64,000 nt of DNA from Kitasatospora papulosa (lineage in GTDB: Bacteria > Actinomycetota > Actinomycetes > Streptomycetales > Streptomycetaceae), in contig NZ_JNYQ01000016.1 of assembly GCF_000717245.1 (NCBI RefSeq), positions 1-64,000 of the forward strand. The letters are read 5' to 3'. A program made the position numbers and the translations under genes. How positions within the stretch are numbered: position 1 is the first letter of the stretch; each line of letters opens with the position of its first letter. The notes beneath the pieces were generated by a model. It did not search any database and had not been told where the DNA came from. It saw only the letters and a program-made list of their open reading frames with translations. Positions 34,178-43,594 of the stretch are shown here, in pieces.

Positions 34178-34981
34178 ATGTCCGTGCTCGGCTGGCTCGA
34201 CCGCTCCGGTGAGCAACTCACCTTCTACGTAAGGGCCCTCGTCTGGATACCCCGGACCCTGCGCCGCTACCTCAAGGAGGTGCAGAGGCTGCTCGCCGAG
34301 GTCGCCTTCGGCAGCGGCGGCCTCGGAGTCATCGGCGGAACCATCGGCGTGATGATCGCGATGACCCTCGCCACCGGCTCGGTCGTCGGCCTCCAGGGAT
34401 ACGCCGCCCTCGACCAGATCGGCACCTCCGCCTTCACCGGCTTCATCTCCGCCTACTTCAACACCCGGGAGATCGCCCCGCTCGTCGCCGGACTCGCGCT
34501 CTCCGCGACCGTCGGCGCGGGCTTCACCGCCCAGCTCGGCGCGATGCGGATCAACGAGGAGGTGGACGCCCTCGAAGCGATGGGTGTGCGCTCCATGCCC
34601 TACCTCGTCACCACGCGGATCATCGCCGGCGTCGTCGCCATCATCCCGCTATACGCGATCGGGCTGCTCTCCTCCTACCTGGCGTCCCGCTGGATCACCG
34701 TCCTGTTCAACGGGCAGTCGGCGGGCACCTACGACCACTACTTCAATCTCTTCCTCTCCCCGGACGACGTGCTGCTGTCGGTGCTGAAGGTGCTGATCTT
34801 CAGCGTGCTGGTGATCCTCGCCCACTGCTACTACGGCTTCCACGCCACCGGCGGACCCGCCGGGGTGGGTGTGGCCGTGGGGCGGTCGGTGCGCAACGCC
34901 ATCGTGCTCATCAGCGTCACCGACTTCTTCCTCTCGCTCGCCATCTGGGGCGCGACGACAACGGTGAAGGTGGCCGGCTGA
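34178..34981 (+). CDS. yrbE1B: MCE permease YrbE-B (MlaE family)
   Basis: This 267-residue MlaE-family permease is paralogous to the preceding gene. It carries the coupling-helix motif QLGAMRINEEVDALEAMGVRS and the hydrophobic segments of the family. It starts three bases after the YrbE-A stop and overlaps the first MCE gene by one base (TGATG at 34979-34983). Confidence 0.92.
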   Translation: MSVLGWLDRSGEQLTFYVRALVWIPRTLRRYLKEVQRLLAEVAFGSGGLGVIGGTIGVMIAMTLATGSVVGLQGYAALDQIGTSAFTGFISAYFNTREIAPLVAGLALSATVGAGFTAQLGAMRINEEVDALEAMGVRSMPYLVTTRIIAGVVAIIPLYAIGLLSSYLASRWITVLFNGQSAGTYDHYFNLFLSPDDVLLSVLKVLIFSVLVILAHCYYGFHATGGPAGVGVAVGRSVRNAIVLISVTDFFLSLAIWGATTTVKVAG

Positions 34982-36300
34982 TGACCTCCTCCACGGCGCA
35001 GACGGTGCGCCGCAGACTCGCCGGCGTGGCCTTCGTGCTCGTGCCCGCCGTCCTCGTATGGGTGTCGGTCTCGGTGTACGAGAAGGACTTCACCGACGAC
35101 GCCACCGTGACCGTACGCACCGGCAGCGTCGGCAACGAGATGCACGACAACGCCGAGGTGAAACTGCGCGGCGTGGTGATCGGCGAGGTGCGCCACATCG
35201 CGTCCGACGGCGACGGGGCACGGCTCACCCTCGCCATCCGGCCGGACCGGCTCGGGCAGATCCCGGCCGACGTCACCGCGCAGATGCTGCCCACCACCCT
35301 CTTCGGAGAACGCTTCGTCGCCCTCGTGCCGCCCGCCGTCCCCTCCGCGGAGACACTCCGGGCCGGGGCGGTGATCCCGCAGGACCGCTCCAGCAACGCC
35401 ATCGAGCTGGAGGAGGTCCTCGACAACGTCCTGCCGATGCTGACCGCGGTCAAGCCGGAGAAGCTCGCCGCCACCCTCAACGCCGTGTCCCAGGCGCTCG
35501 AAGGACGCGGCGACAAGCTGGGCGACACGCTGGTCACCCTCGACGCGCACCTGAAGGAGTTCAACCCCCAGCTCCCCACGCTCAACGCGGACATCAAGGA
35601 GCTCGTCAAGGTCAGCCACCTCTACGCGGACGCGGCACCGGACGTCCTGGACGCGCTCACCGACTTCACCACCACCAGCGGCACGATCGCCGAACAGCAG
35701 GCGGAACTCGCGGACCTGTACGGATCCACCACCGCCTCCGCCGACGACGTCACCGCCTTCCTGCGGAAGAACAAGGACAACCTCATCCGTCTCTCCGCCT
35801 CCGGCCGCCCCACCCTGGAGCTCCTCGCTGAGTACTCCGACGCCTTCCCCTGCACCCTGCGGACCATGGCCGGGTTCGTCCCCGCCATGGACAAGGCGCT
35901 CGGCAAGGGCACCGACGCGCCGGGGCTCCACGTCTCCGTCGAGGCGGTGGAGTCCAAGGGCAAGTACGTCGCCGGCCAGGACACCCCGGTCTACGACGCG
36001 ACCGGCGGCCCGCACTGCTACTCCGTGCCCTACACCGGCAGAACCGTCCCGACGGCCGACGCGCGCAGGGCATCCGCAGCGACCCACGGCGCCGGAGGCA
36101 CGGAAGCCGCGGACGGCGCGGACGCGGTGGAGGCACCCGACGCCGGCAGCGGGCTCGGCATGCCGAACTCCCCCGAGGAGAGCCGCCTCGTCAACGAACT
36201 CGTCGCACCCTCACTCAAGGTCCAGCCGCAGTCCCTGCCCGACTGGAGCAGCGTGCTCATCGGTCCGGCGTTCCGCGGTGCGGAGGTGAAGCTCAAGTGA
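34981..36300 (+). CDS. mceA: MCE family protein A
   Basis: The 439 residues comprise one N-terminal membrane helix (about 15-33), an MCE domain containing AEVKLRGVVIGEVRHI and a long helical region with EKLAATLNAVSQALEGRGDK. The last 90 residues have two Cys (FPCTLRTM and GPHCYSVPY) and a low-complexity tail. MCE proteins assemble as hexameric tunnels that carry lipids across the envelope. The A position follows gene order, by analogy with mycobacterial mceA-F. Confidence 0.9.
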   Translation: MTSSTAQTVRRRLAGVAFVLVPAVLVWVSVSVYEKDFTDDATVTVRTGSVGNEMHDNAEVKLRGVVIGEVRHIASDGDGARLTLAIRPDRLGQIPADVTAQMLPTTLFGERFVALVPPAVPSAETLRAGAVIPQDRSSNAIELEEVLDNVLPMLTAVKPEKLAATLNAVSQALEGRGDKLGDTLVTLDAHLKEFNPQLPTLNADIKELVKVSHLYADAAPDVLDALTDFTTTSGTIAEQQAELADLYGSTTASADDVTAFLRKNKDNLIRLSASGRPTLELLAEYSDAFPCTLRTMAGFVPAMDKALGKGTDAPGLHVSVEAVESKGKYVAGQDTPVYDATGGPHCYSVPYTGRTVPTADARRASAATHGAGGTEAADGADAVEAPDAGSGLGMPNSPEESRLVNELVAPSLKVQPQSLPDWSSVLIGPAFRGAEVKLK

Positions 36301-37328
36301 AGCGCCGCTCCCTCGCGGGACCGCTCGTCAAGTCCCTCGTCTTCGTCGTGGTGACCGCGCTGGCCACCACCGTCCTCGCCCTGTCCATCGCCGACACCGG
36401 CATCGGCGACACCACCTCGTACAAGGCGAGGTTCACCGACGCCACCGGACTGGTCGTCGGCGACAGCGTCAGGATCGCGGGCGTCAAGGTCGGTCAGGTC
36501 GAGTCCATCGAGGTCGCCGACCGGCGGGAGGCCGAGGTCGGCTTCGCCGTGCGCAAGGGCCGCAGACTCCCGGCCTCGGTGACCGCGTCGATCAAGTACC
36601 TCAACATGGTCGGCCAGCGCTACATCGACCTCGACCAGGGTGTCGGGGCCGTGGGGGCGACCTTCAGGTCCGGGGCGACGATCCCGCTCTCGCGCACCAC
36701 CCCCGCGCTCGACCTCACCCAGCTCTTCAACGGCTTCCAGCCGCTCTTCGAAGGGCTCTCCCCGCCGGACGTCAACCAGCTCGCCGGCTCCATCGTGCAG
36801 GTCCTCCAGGGGGAGGGCGGCACCGTCGACAGCATCCTCTCCCACGTGGGATCGCTGACCGGCACCGTCGCGGCCAAGGACAAGGTGATCGGCGAGGTGA
36901 TCAAGAACCTCAACACGGTTCTCAAGACCGTCAACGACCGCGAGGCGGGCTTCGACGACCTCGTCGTCACCCTCGAGAAACTCGTCAAGGGCTTCTCCGG
37001 CGACCGCAAGCCGCTCGGCGACGCCGTCACCGCGATGGGCGCCCTCACCACCGTCACCGCGGACCTGCTCCAGGACGGACGCGCCCCCCTGAAGAAGGAC
37101 ATCGCGCAGCTCGGACGGCTCAGCGGAGAGCTCGACGAGGGCGCCCCGCAGATCGAGAACTTCCTGCGGAGGACTCCCGCCAAGATGGAGGCCATCACCC
37201 GCCTCACCTCGTACGGATCCTGGCTCAACCTCTACCTGTGCGAGGCGAAGGTCACCGGGGTGACCACCGAGGACGGCAGCGCGCCGCCCACCGGCATCAC
37301 GATCGGCGGATCGAGGTGCACGGGATGA
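36297..37328 (+). CDS. mceB: MCE family protein B
   Basis: This 343-residue MCE protein has an N-terminal helix (LVKSLVFVVVTALATTVLALSI) and the MCE motif TGLVVGDSVRIAGVKVGQVESI. The helical part is rich in heptads (FDDLVVTLEKLVKGFSGD). The end WLNLYLCEAKVTG with a final Cys is typical of MceB. GTG 36297 overlaps the mceA stop by four bases. Confidence 0.9.
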   Translation: MKRRSLAGPLVKSLVFVVVTALATTVLALSIADTGIGDTTSYKARFTDATGLVVGDSVRIAGVKVGQVESIEVADRREAEVGFAVRKGRRLPASVTASIKYLNMVGQRYIDLDQGVGAVGATFRSGATIPLSRTTPALDLTQLFNGFQPLFEGLSPPDVNQLAGSIVQVLQGEGGTVDSILSHVGSLTGTVAAKDKVIGEVIKNLNTVLKTVNDREAGFDDLVVTLEKLVKGFSGDRKPLGDAVTAMGALTTVTADLLQDGRAPLKKDIAQLGRLSGELDEGAPQIENFLRRTPAKMEAITRLTSYGSWLNLYLCEAKVTGVTTEDGSAPPTGITIGGSRCTG

Positions 37329-38341
37329 GGATCAAGCCCGTACGGGAACGCAACCCCGTCGCCCTGGGGGTCATCGGCCTCGTCGTCCTGGCCCTCGTGG
37401 GCCTCGCCGCCTACCGGGCCGACGCTCTCCCGTTCATCGGCAGAGGCACCACCTACAGCGCCGACTTCACCGAGTCGGCCGGACTCGACGCCGGGGACGA
37501 GGTCCGCATCGCCGGGGTGAAGGTCGGAGAGGTCACCGGCGTCTCCCTCGACGGGGCGAAGGTGAAGGTCGACTTCAAGGTGAAGGACGCCTGGATCGGC
37601 GACTCCTCCACCGTCGGTATCGCCGTCAAGACCCTCCTGGGCGAGAAGTACCTCGCGGTCGACCCGCTCGGCGACGCGCCGCAGGACCCCGACTCCCGCA
37701 TCGCGTCGAGCCGGACGACCTCCCCGTACGACGTCACCCAGGCGTTCGACGGACTCGGCGAGACCATCGACGAGATCGACACGGCACAGCTCGCCCAGAG
37801 CTTCGAGACCATCTCGGACACCTTCAAGGACTCGCCGCCCGACGTGCGCAGCGCCGCTGAAGGCCTCTCCGCGCTGTCCAGGACCGTCTCCGAGCGTGAC
37901 GCGCAGCTCGCCACCCTCCTCAGGGGCAGCAGGCAGCTCACGAAGACGCTCGCCACGAAGAAGAGCAGCTTCGAGACGCTGCTGGAGGACGGCAACCTGC
38001 TCCTCGGCGAGATCCAGGCCCGCCGCGACTCCATCCACCTGCTCCTCACCGGTACCCGTGACCTGGGCACCCAGCTCACCGGTCTGGTCACCGACAACGA
38101 CAAGCAGCTGAAACCCACCCTCGACTCCCTGGGACGGGTCACCACCGTCCTGGTGAAGAACCGCAAGAGCCTCGACAAGGTGCTCTCCATGGCCGGCACC
38201 TACAACCGGCTCGTCGGCAACACCCTCGGCAACGGGCGGTGGTTCGACAACTACGTCTGCGGAGTCGTCCCGAAGACCTACCTGCCGAAGGACACTCCTC
38301 CGGCGAACGACTGCATGCCGCCGAAGCAGGGGGGCCGCTGA
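37325..38341 (+). CDS. mceC: MCE family protein C
   Basis: I start it at ATG 37325, which overlaps the mceB stop (338 residues). A membrane helix (NPVALGVIGLVVLALVGLA) is followed by the MCE motif DAGDEVRIAGVKVGEVTGV, a helical needle region and the end RWFDNYVCGVVPKTYL with a second Cys near the C-terminus. It is one of the six subunits expected for a heterohexameric MCE tunnel. Confidence 0.9.
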   Translation: MRIKPVRERNPVALGVIGLVVLALVGLAAYRADALPFIGRGTTYSADFTESAGLDAGDEVRIAGVKVGEVTGVSLDGAKVKVDFKVKDAWIGDSSTVGIAVKTLLGEKYLAVDPLGDAPQDPDSRIASSRTTSPYDVTQAFDGLGETIDEIDTAQLAQSFETISDTFKDSPPDVRSAAEGLSALSRTVSERDAQLATLLRGSRQLTKTLATKKSSFETLLEDGNLLLGEIQARRDSIHLLLTGTRDLGTQLTGLVTDNDKQLKPTLDSLGRVTTVLVKNRKSLDKVLSMAGTYNRLVGNTLGNGRWFDNYVCGVVPKTYLPKDTPPANDCMPPKQGGR

Positions 38342-38342
38342 C

Positions 38343-39485
38343 ATGCGACGCATCCGCATCATCGGCATCGGCGCCGGACTCGCGGTCGTGGCCGTGGCCG
38401 TCGGCTCGGGCGTGAGCGCCCTGGACCAGGACGGCACCACCGTCACCGCCTACTTCGACCGGGCCACCGGCGTGTACCCCGGGTCCGATCTGCGGATCCT
38501 CGGGGTGAAGGTGGGCACCGTCGAATCGGTGACACCGCGCGGCGAGGAGGTCCGCGTCACCCTGCGGCTCGACAAGGACGTCGACGTGCCCGCGGACGCC
38601 CACGCCGTCGTCGTCGCCCCCAGCCTCGTGGCCGACCGGTACGTCCAGCTCGCCCCGGCCTACACCGGGGGAGCGCGGCTGGAGGGCGGAGCCGTCCTCC
38701 CCGCGGCGAACAACGCCACGCCCATCGAGGTGGACCAGCTCTACGAGTCGATCACGGAGATTTCCACGGCGCTCGGCCCCGACGGGGCCAACGCCGACGG
38801 TGCGCTCGCCGGACTCCTGGAGACAGGCTCCAAGAACCTCAAGGGCAACGGCGAGGCCATCGGAGACTCAATCGAACAGTTCGGAAAGGCCACGAAGACG
38901 CTCGACAAGTCCAGTGGCAACCTCTTCGACACGCTGTCCTACCTGCAGACCTTCACCACCATGCTGAAGGAGAAGGACGGCGACGTACGCGCCGCGGAGC
39001 AGCAGCTCAACACCGTCACCGGCTTCCTCGCCGACGACAAGGAGAACCTCAGCGCGGCCCTGAAGGAACTGGGCACCGCACTCGGCCAGGTGAAGACCTT
39101 CATCCAGAAGAACCGGGGCGCGCTCAAGAAGAACGTGGACCTCCTCGTCCCGCTCACCCAAACGCTCGTCGACCAGCGTGCCTCGCTCGCCGAGTCGCTC
39201 GACACGCTGCCGCTCGCGGCGGGCAACGTGCTCAACGCCTACGACCCGGCGAACCGGACCCTCGACGGGCGCACGAACCTCAACGAGCTGTCCATGGGCG
39301 GCCCGCTCACCGAACCCGTGGCCGGGAACGCCGGCCTCCAGGGGCTCGCCCCGGTGGACACGACCCGGCAGAAGGCCCTGCCCGTCCTGCCGCTACCCGC
39401 CGTCGGCACCGTCTACGGCACCCCCGAGGACACCGGGACCGAGAAGAAGACCGGTGCGGGCGAGAAGAAGGAGGCGGACCGATGA
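38343..39485 (+). CDS. mceD: MCE family protein D
   Basis: The 380-residue MCE protein has an N-terminal helix (GIGAGLAVVAVAVGSGVSAL), the MCE motif YPGSDLRILGVKVGTVESV and a long coiled-coil-like region (residues 170-280). The C-terminus is Pro/Lys/Glu-rich. It begins one base after the mceC stop and overlaps mceE by four bases. Confidence 0.9.
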   Translation: MRRIRIIGIGAGLAVVAVAVGSGVSALDQDGTTVTAYFDRATGVYPGSDLRILGVKVGTVESVTPRGEEVRVTLRLDKDVDVPADAHAVVVAPSLVADRYVQLAPAYTGGARLEGGAVLPAANNATPIEVDQLYESITEISTALGPDGANADGALAGLLETGSKNLKGNGEAIGDSIEQFGKATKTLDKSSGNLFDTLSYLQTFTTMLKEKDGDVRAAEQQLNTVTGFLADDKENLSAALKELGTALGQVKTFIQKNRGALKKNVDLLVPLTQTLVDQRASLAESLDTLPLAAGNVLNAYDPANRTLDGRTNLNELSMGGPLTEPVAGNAGLQGLAPVDTTRQKALPVLPLPAVGTVYGTPEDTGTEKKTGAGEKKEADR

Positions 39486-40621
39486 CCCCCGACCTGCGCA
39501 GACCCGGCACCCGCGCGGTCGCGGGCCTCGGAGCCCTGGTGGCCGCCGGCGTCTGCTTCGCACTCGTCGCCACCACCACCGGACTGCCGTCGTTCTCGGG
39601 CATCGACCAGATGCCACTGCCCGGTGGAGCCGACCTCGGCGACCACCCGTACGAGATCACCGCCGAGTTCGGGGACGTCCTCAGCCTCGCCCCGCAGTCC
39701 TCCGTCAAGGTCAACGACGTGGCCGTGGGCCGGGTCACCAAGATCTCCCTCACCCCGGGCAGCTGGACCGCCAAGGTGACCATGCGCGTCAACGGGAAGA
39801 TCAGGATGCCCGCCAACGCCTACGCCCACCTCGAACAGTCCAGCCTCCTCGGCGAGAAGTACGTCCAGCTCTCACCGCCCGCCGACGGCACGGCGAAGGG
39901 CTCGCTGTCCGACGGCGACCGCATCCCGCTCGTCCGCACCAACCGCAACCCCGAGGTCGAAGAGGTCTTCGGCGCCCTGTCCATGCTGCTCAACGGCGGC
40001 GGCATCGCCCAGCTCAAGACCATCACCACCGAGCTCAACAAGGCGCTCGCCGGCCAGGAACCCCAGATCCGCTCGATGCTGAGCCGCGTCGACACCCTGG
40101 TCACCGACCTGGACACCCACAAGGAGGACATCACCGACGCACTCGACGGCGTCAACCGGCTCGCCGCCACACTCGCCACCCGCAAACAGGACGTGGGAAC
40201 CGTGCTCACCGGCCTCAGCCCGGGCCTGAAGGTGCTGGAGAAGCAGCGCGGATCACTGCTCACCATGCTGCGCTCGCTCGACACGCTCTCCACCGTCGCC
40301 GTCGACACGGTCAACAGGAGCAAGGCGGACATGATCGCCGACCTCAAGGCCCTCGCCCCCACCCTGAAGGCCCTCGCCGACTCGGGGAAGGACCTCCCCG
40401 ACTCCCTGCAGGTGCTGCTCACCTATCCGTTCACGGACGAGGTGCTGCGCGGGGTGAAGGGCGACTACCTGAACGTCTACCTGGACGTCACCGCCGTGCC
40501 CGGCACGCAGATCATCCCCGCACTCACCCCGCCGGCGGCCGGCACCGCTCAGAAGTCCGGATCGGCGCTGCCCCTGCCGCTCCCGTCGGTCACCGCATCC
40601 GGCACGGAGGGCACCTCCTGA
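39482..40621 (+). CDS. mceE: MCE family protein E
   Basis: This is a 379-residue MCE protein with MCE core SVKVNDVAVGRVTKISL. Mycobacterial MceE (LprK type) is often a lipoprotein. Here the N-terminal hydrophobic stretch contains one Cys (AAGVCFALVA) but not a proper lipobox, so lipidation is doubtful. A helical region and a Pro/Ser/Thr-rich end follow. It overlaps mceF by one base. Confidence 0.9.
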   Translation: MTPDLRRPGTRAVAGLGALVAAGVCFALVATTTGLPSFSGIDQMPLPGGADLGDHPYEITAEFGDVLSLAPQSSVKVNDVAVGRVTKISLTPGSWTAKVTMRVNGKIRMPANAYAHLEQSSLLGEKYVQLSPPADGTAKGSLSDGDRIPLVRTNRNPEVEEVFGALSMLLNGGGIAQLKTITTELNKALAGQEPQIRSMLSRVDTLVTDLDTHKEDITDALDGVNRLAATLATRKQDVGTVLTGLSPGLKVLEKQRGSLLTMLRSLDTLSTVAVDTVNRSKADMIADLKALAPTLKALADSGKDLPDSLQVLLTYPFTDEVLRGVKGDYLNVYLDVTAVPGTQIIPALTPPAAGTAQKSGSALPLPLPSVTASGTEGTS

Positions 40622-41877
40622 TGATCACCCTCGCCACCCGTCTCAAGAACATCGCCTTCCTGGTCATCGCGGTCCTCGTCCTCGGCTACCTGGGCGCCCG
40701 CTACGCCGACCTCGGCCACTACGTCGGCCTGCGCGGCTACTACACGGTGAAGATCCAACTGCCGCAGACGGGTGGCCTCTTCACCCATTCCAACGTCACC
40801 TACCGCGGTGTCTCGGTCGGCCGGGTCGGTCCGATCGAGCTCACCGACGAGGGAGTCGAGGCGGAGCTGCGCATCGAGAACGACGCACCGCGCATCCCCG
40901 ACAGTCTGGAAGCCGTCGTCGCCAGCCTCTCCGCGGTCGGCGAGCAGTACGTCGACCTGCGGCCCACCCGCAAGGACGGTCCGTTCCTGGAGAACGGCTC
41001 GGTCATCGACCAGGCCGACACCACCGTCCCCGCGCCGGTCACCGACGTCCTCACCAGCGTCAACGACCTCACCGCCTCCGTCGACACCGAGGACCTGCGC
41101 ACGGTGGTCGAGGAGTTCGGCGCCGCGTTCGAGGGACGCGGGGACGACCTCCAGGTGCTGCTGGACACCGGCGGCGAGTTCGTCGAGGCCGCCGACCAGG
41201 CCCTGCCGACCACCACCAAGCTGATGACGGACGGCGAGACCGTGCTGCGCACCCAGGCCGAACAGGGCGAGGCGCTCAAGGGATTCGCCTCGGGTGCCGA
41301 GGAACTCGCCGCCGAACTCAAGGGTTCCGACACCGACCTGCGCCGGCTGATCGCGGCGGCGCCCGGTGCCACCGCCCAGATCAGCGGGCTCCTGAGGGAC
41401 CTCGAACCCGGCTTCGGAGTCGTCGTCGCCAACCTCCTCACCACCTCGGAGGTCGCCGTCACCCGGCAACGGGGGCTGGAGGAACTGCTGGTGAAGGTAC
41501 CCGCGGTCGCCGCGGCCGGGGCGAGCATCATCGACGAGGACGGCGCCGCCCGGTTCGGGATGGCCGTCACCTTCTTCGAGCCCCTGCCCTGCACCTCCGG
41601 ATACGGCGCCACCACCTACCGCCCCGGCAAGGACCTCTCGGCGGCACCGCCGGTGAACACCAAGGCCCGCTGCGCCTCCTCGCCCGGCAGCGGCATCAAC
41701 GTACGCGGCAGCGGCAACGCCCCCGACGGCGGCGGAGTGCCGACGCCGGCGAAGCCCGGCTCGCTGATCGCCGGTACGGAGGGTTCCGGACTTCCCGGCG
41801 CCCTCGGCGCCCCGGGGGACACCCCACGTCCGGCCGGCGGTATGGCCGGACTGCTCGGCCTGGGAGGCGGCGCGTGA
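40621..41877 (+). CDS. mceF: MCE family protein F
   Basis: ATG 40621 overlaps the mceE stop; the protein has 418 residues. It has an N-terminal helix (LKNIAFLVIAVLVLGYLGA), the MCE motif HSNVTYRGVSVGRVGPIEL and a helical part. The C-terminal extension is Gly/Pro-rich (about residues 345-418). It closes the A-F set of MCE subunits. The following Mce-associated gene overlaps by four bases (GTGA). Confidence 0.9.
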   Translation: MITLATRLKNIAFLVIAVLVLGYLGARYADLGHYVGLRGYYTVKIQLPQTGGLFTHSNVTYRGVSVGRVGPIELTDEGVEAELRIENDAPRIPDSLEAVVASLSAVGEQYVDLRPTRKDGPFLENGSVIDQADTTVPAPVTDVLTSVNDLTASVDTEDLRTVVEEFGAAFEGRGDDLQVLLDTGGEFVEAADQALPTTTKLMTDGETVLRTQAEQGEALKGFASGAEELAAELKGSDTDLRRLIAAAPGATAQISGLLRDLEPGFGVVVANLLTTSEVAVTRQRGLEELLVKVPAVAAAGASIIDEDGAARFGMAVTFFEPLPCTSGYGATTYRPGKDLSAAPPVNTKARCASSPGSGINVRGSGNAPDGGGVPTPAKPGSLIAGTEGSGLPGALGAPGDTPRPAGGMAGLLGLGGGA

Positions 41878-42395
41878 ACGCCCGTACCAGGAGCCTGGGC
41901 GGATGGGCCGTCATGCTCGCGGCCGCGCTGGTCTGCGCACTCGGAGGCTGGTCCTACACACAGGCACGCGGCGACGACACCCTGGCCTACGCCAAGGCAC
42001 GTGACGCGGCGACCGCCGACGGCAGGAGCCGGCTCGCGCGGCTGAACAGCATGGACGGCACCAGCGCGGCGAGTGTGAAGTCAGGGCTCACGGCCTGGCT
42101 CGCCGCCTCCACGGGCCCGCTGCGCACACAGCTGGAGCGCACCCGGAAGAAGGACACCGCCGAGCTCGCCGAAGCCGGGGCGACCGCGCGCGGCAAGGTC
42201 ACCGACGCCGCCCTCACGGCGCTCGACGTACGCGCCGGCACAGCGGTGCTGATCGCCACCGTGGACGTCGCCGTCACCCCCCGCACCGGCAAGGGCGGAA
42301 CCGAGCGCAAACGCTTCGAGGCGACCCTGGCCCGGACCGGCGACGGCTGGAAGATCAAGGCACTGGACGCGATACCGGTCGGGAGCGGCGGATGA
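41874..42395 (+). CDS. Mce-associated membrane protein, type 1, first copy
   Basis: This 173-residue protein has one N-terminal membrane helix (VMLAAALVCALGGWSY) followed by a helix and a small NTF2-like extracytoplasmic domain (TARGKVTDAALTALDVRAGTA to LARTGDGWKIKAL). It matches the Mas (Mce-associated) family found downstream of MCE operons, which probably stabilises the transporter. It is paralogous to the gene at 43026-43556. GTG 41874 overlaps the mceF stop. Confidence 0.85.
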   Translation: MNARTRSLGGWAVMLAAALVCALGGWSYTQARGDDTLAYAKARDAATADGRSRLARLNSMDGTSAASVKSGLTAWLAASTGPLRTQLERTRKKDTAELAEAGATARGKVTDAALTALDVRAGTAVLIATVDVAVTPRTGKGGTERKRFEATLARTGDGWKIKALDAIPVGSGG

Positions 42396-43012
42396 CACAG
42401 TCCGGAGGGACCACGGTCCAGGACACCTCCTCGAAGCCGGAACGGGAGCCGGAGCGCGAGCCGGGGACGGCGACGCGGACCGGCACCGAGGAGGGCGGTA
42501 CCGGTACGCCCCGCGCTGCCTGGCGCCGTGTTCTCGCGGCCACCCTGGCCGTCGCCCTGCTGGCCGCCGGGGCCGTCCTCTTCGTCCAGGGGCGGCACCT
42601 GCGCGATACCCCGGCGACCTCGAACCGGGCGCTGACCGACACCGCCGGGACCAACCGGGTCGTGGGCGACGTCAGCAGCGCCCTGGGCAAGGTCTTCACG
42701 TACAACCCCCGGAGCACCGCGGCCACCAAGGAATCGGCGAAGCGGCTGCTGGCGGGCAAGGCCCTGCAGCAGTACGCGGCCCTGTTCGGCCAGGTCGAGA
42801 AGCAGGCGGCCGACCAGAAGCTCACGCTCACCTCGCAGGCCGTACGCGCCGGGGTCACCCGGCTCGGCACCCGCAGCGCCCGCCTGCTCGTCTTCCTCGA
42901 CCAGGTCTCCGAGCGCGAGGGCAAGGCAGCCACCACGGCGGCCGCGCAGCTCTCGGTGACGGCGGAACTGCGTGGCGACCGCTGGATCATCGTCGACATC
43001 ACCTCCAGGTAG
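42392..43012 (+). CDS. Mce-associated membrane protein, type 2, first copy
   Basis: The 206-residue protein has a charged Glu/Arg/Thr-rich N-terminus (about 45 residues), one membrane helix (RVLAATLAVALLAAGAVLF) and an NTF2-like domain with LTDTAGTNRVVGDVSSALGKVFTYNP. It is paralogous to the gene at 43595-44362, which shares LTDISRTSEVKGQISEAVGAVFSY. It overlaps the preceding gene by four bases. Confidence 0.85.
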   Translation: MTQSGGTTVQDTSSKPEREPEREPGTATRTGTEEGGTGTPRAAWRRVLAATLAVALLAAGAVLFVQGRHLRDTPATSNRALTDTAGTNRVVGDVSSALGKVFTYNPRSTAATKESAKRLLAGKALQQYAALFGQVEKQAADQKLTLTSQAVRAGVTRLGTRSARLLVFLDQVSEREGKAATTAAAQLSVTAELRGDRWIIVDITSR

Positions 43013-43025
43013 GGGAGAGGCACCA

Positions 43026-43556
43026 ATGGCACGGGTACGGACGACGAGGAATCCGCTGGTGGTGGCAGCGATCGTGCTGGCGGTCGCGGCGGCCGGCGCG
43101 GCGGGCTGGGGCGGCTGGGAGCGTTACGAGGCGACGCACGACGACGCGGCGGCCTACGCGGGGGCCCGCGACGAGGCGCTGGCCGCGGGGGAGCAGGCCG
43201 TGCAGAACATGAACACGCTCGACCACGCGAAGGTGGAGCAGGGGCTCGACAGCTGGGAGGAGTCGACCACCGGCGACCTGCACAAGCAACTCGTCGACGG
43301 GAGGGACGCGTTCGTCGAGCAGATCGAGGCCGCCAGGACCGTCAGCACCGCCGAGATCCTGTCGGGCGCGGTGACGGAGCTCGACGACCGGGCCGGCAAG
43401 GCGGGGGTGATGGTGGCCCTCAGGGTCACCGTGACGGCCCCGGAGGGCAAGCCCGCGGTCAAGGAGAGCCGGATGCTGGGCCAACTCACCCGCACCTCCG
43501 AGGGGTGGAAGCTCAGCGCCCTCGGCCAGGCCCCGGTCGGCAACACAGCCGGCTGA
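43026..43556 (+). CDS. Mce-associated membrane protein, type 1, second copy
   Basis: ATG 43026 has GGGGAGAGG upstream and gives 176 residues. A membrane helix (LVVAAIVLAVAAAGAAGWGG) is followed by AGARDEALAAGEQAVQNMNTL and ends with TRTSEGWKLSALGQAPVG. The layout mirrors the first type 1 copy, including the final GWK-x-x-AL segment. It begins 13 bases after the type 2 gene. Confidence 0.85.
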   Translation: MARVRTTRNPLVVAAIVLAVAAAGAAGWGGWERYEATHDDAAAYAGARDEALAAGEQAVQNMNTLDHAKVEQGLDSWEESTTGDLHKQLVDGRDAFVEQIEAARTVSTAEILSGAVTELDDRAGKAGVMVALRVTVTAPEGKPAVKESRMLGQLTRTSEGWKLSALGQAPVGNTAG

Positions 43557-43594
43557 ACCCCGCCCGACCGAAGCCCTTCGAGAGGACCACCGAC

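Noticed and set aside
39482..39600. A lipoprotein signal on MceE as in mycobacterial LprK
   Set aside because: The only N-terminal Cys is in AAGVCFAL, which lacks the small residue required just before Cys in a lipobox.
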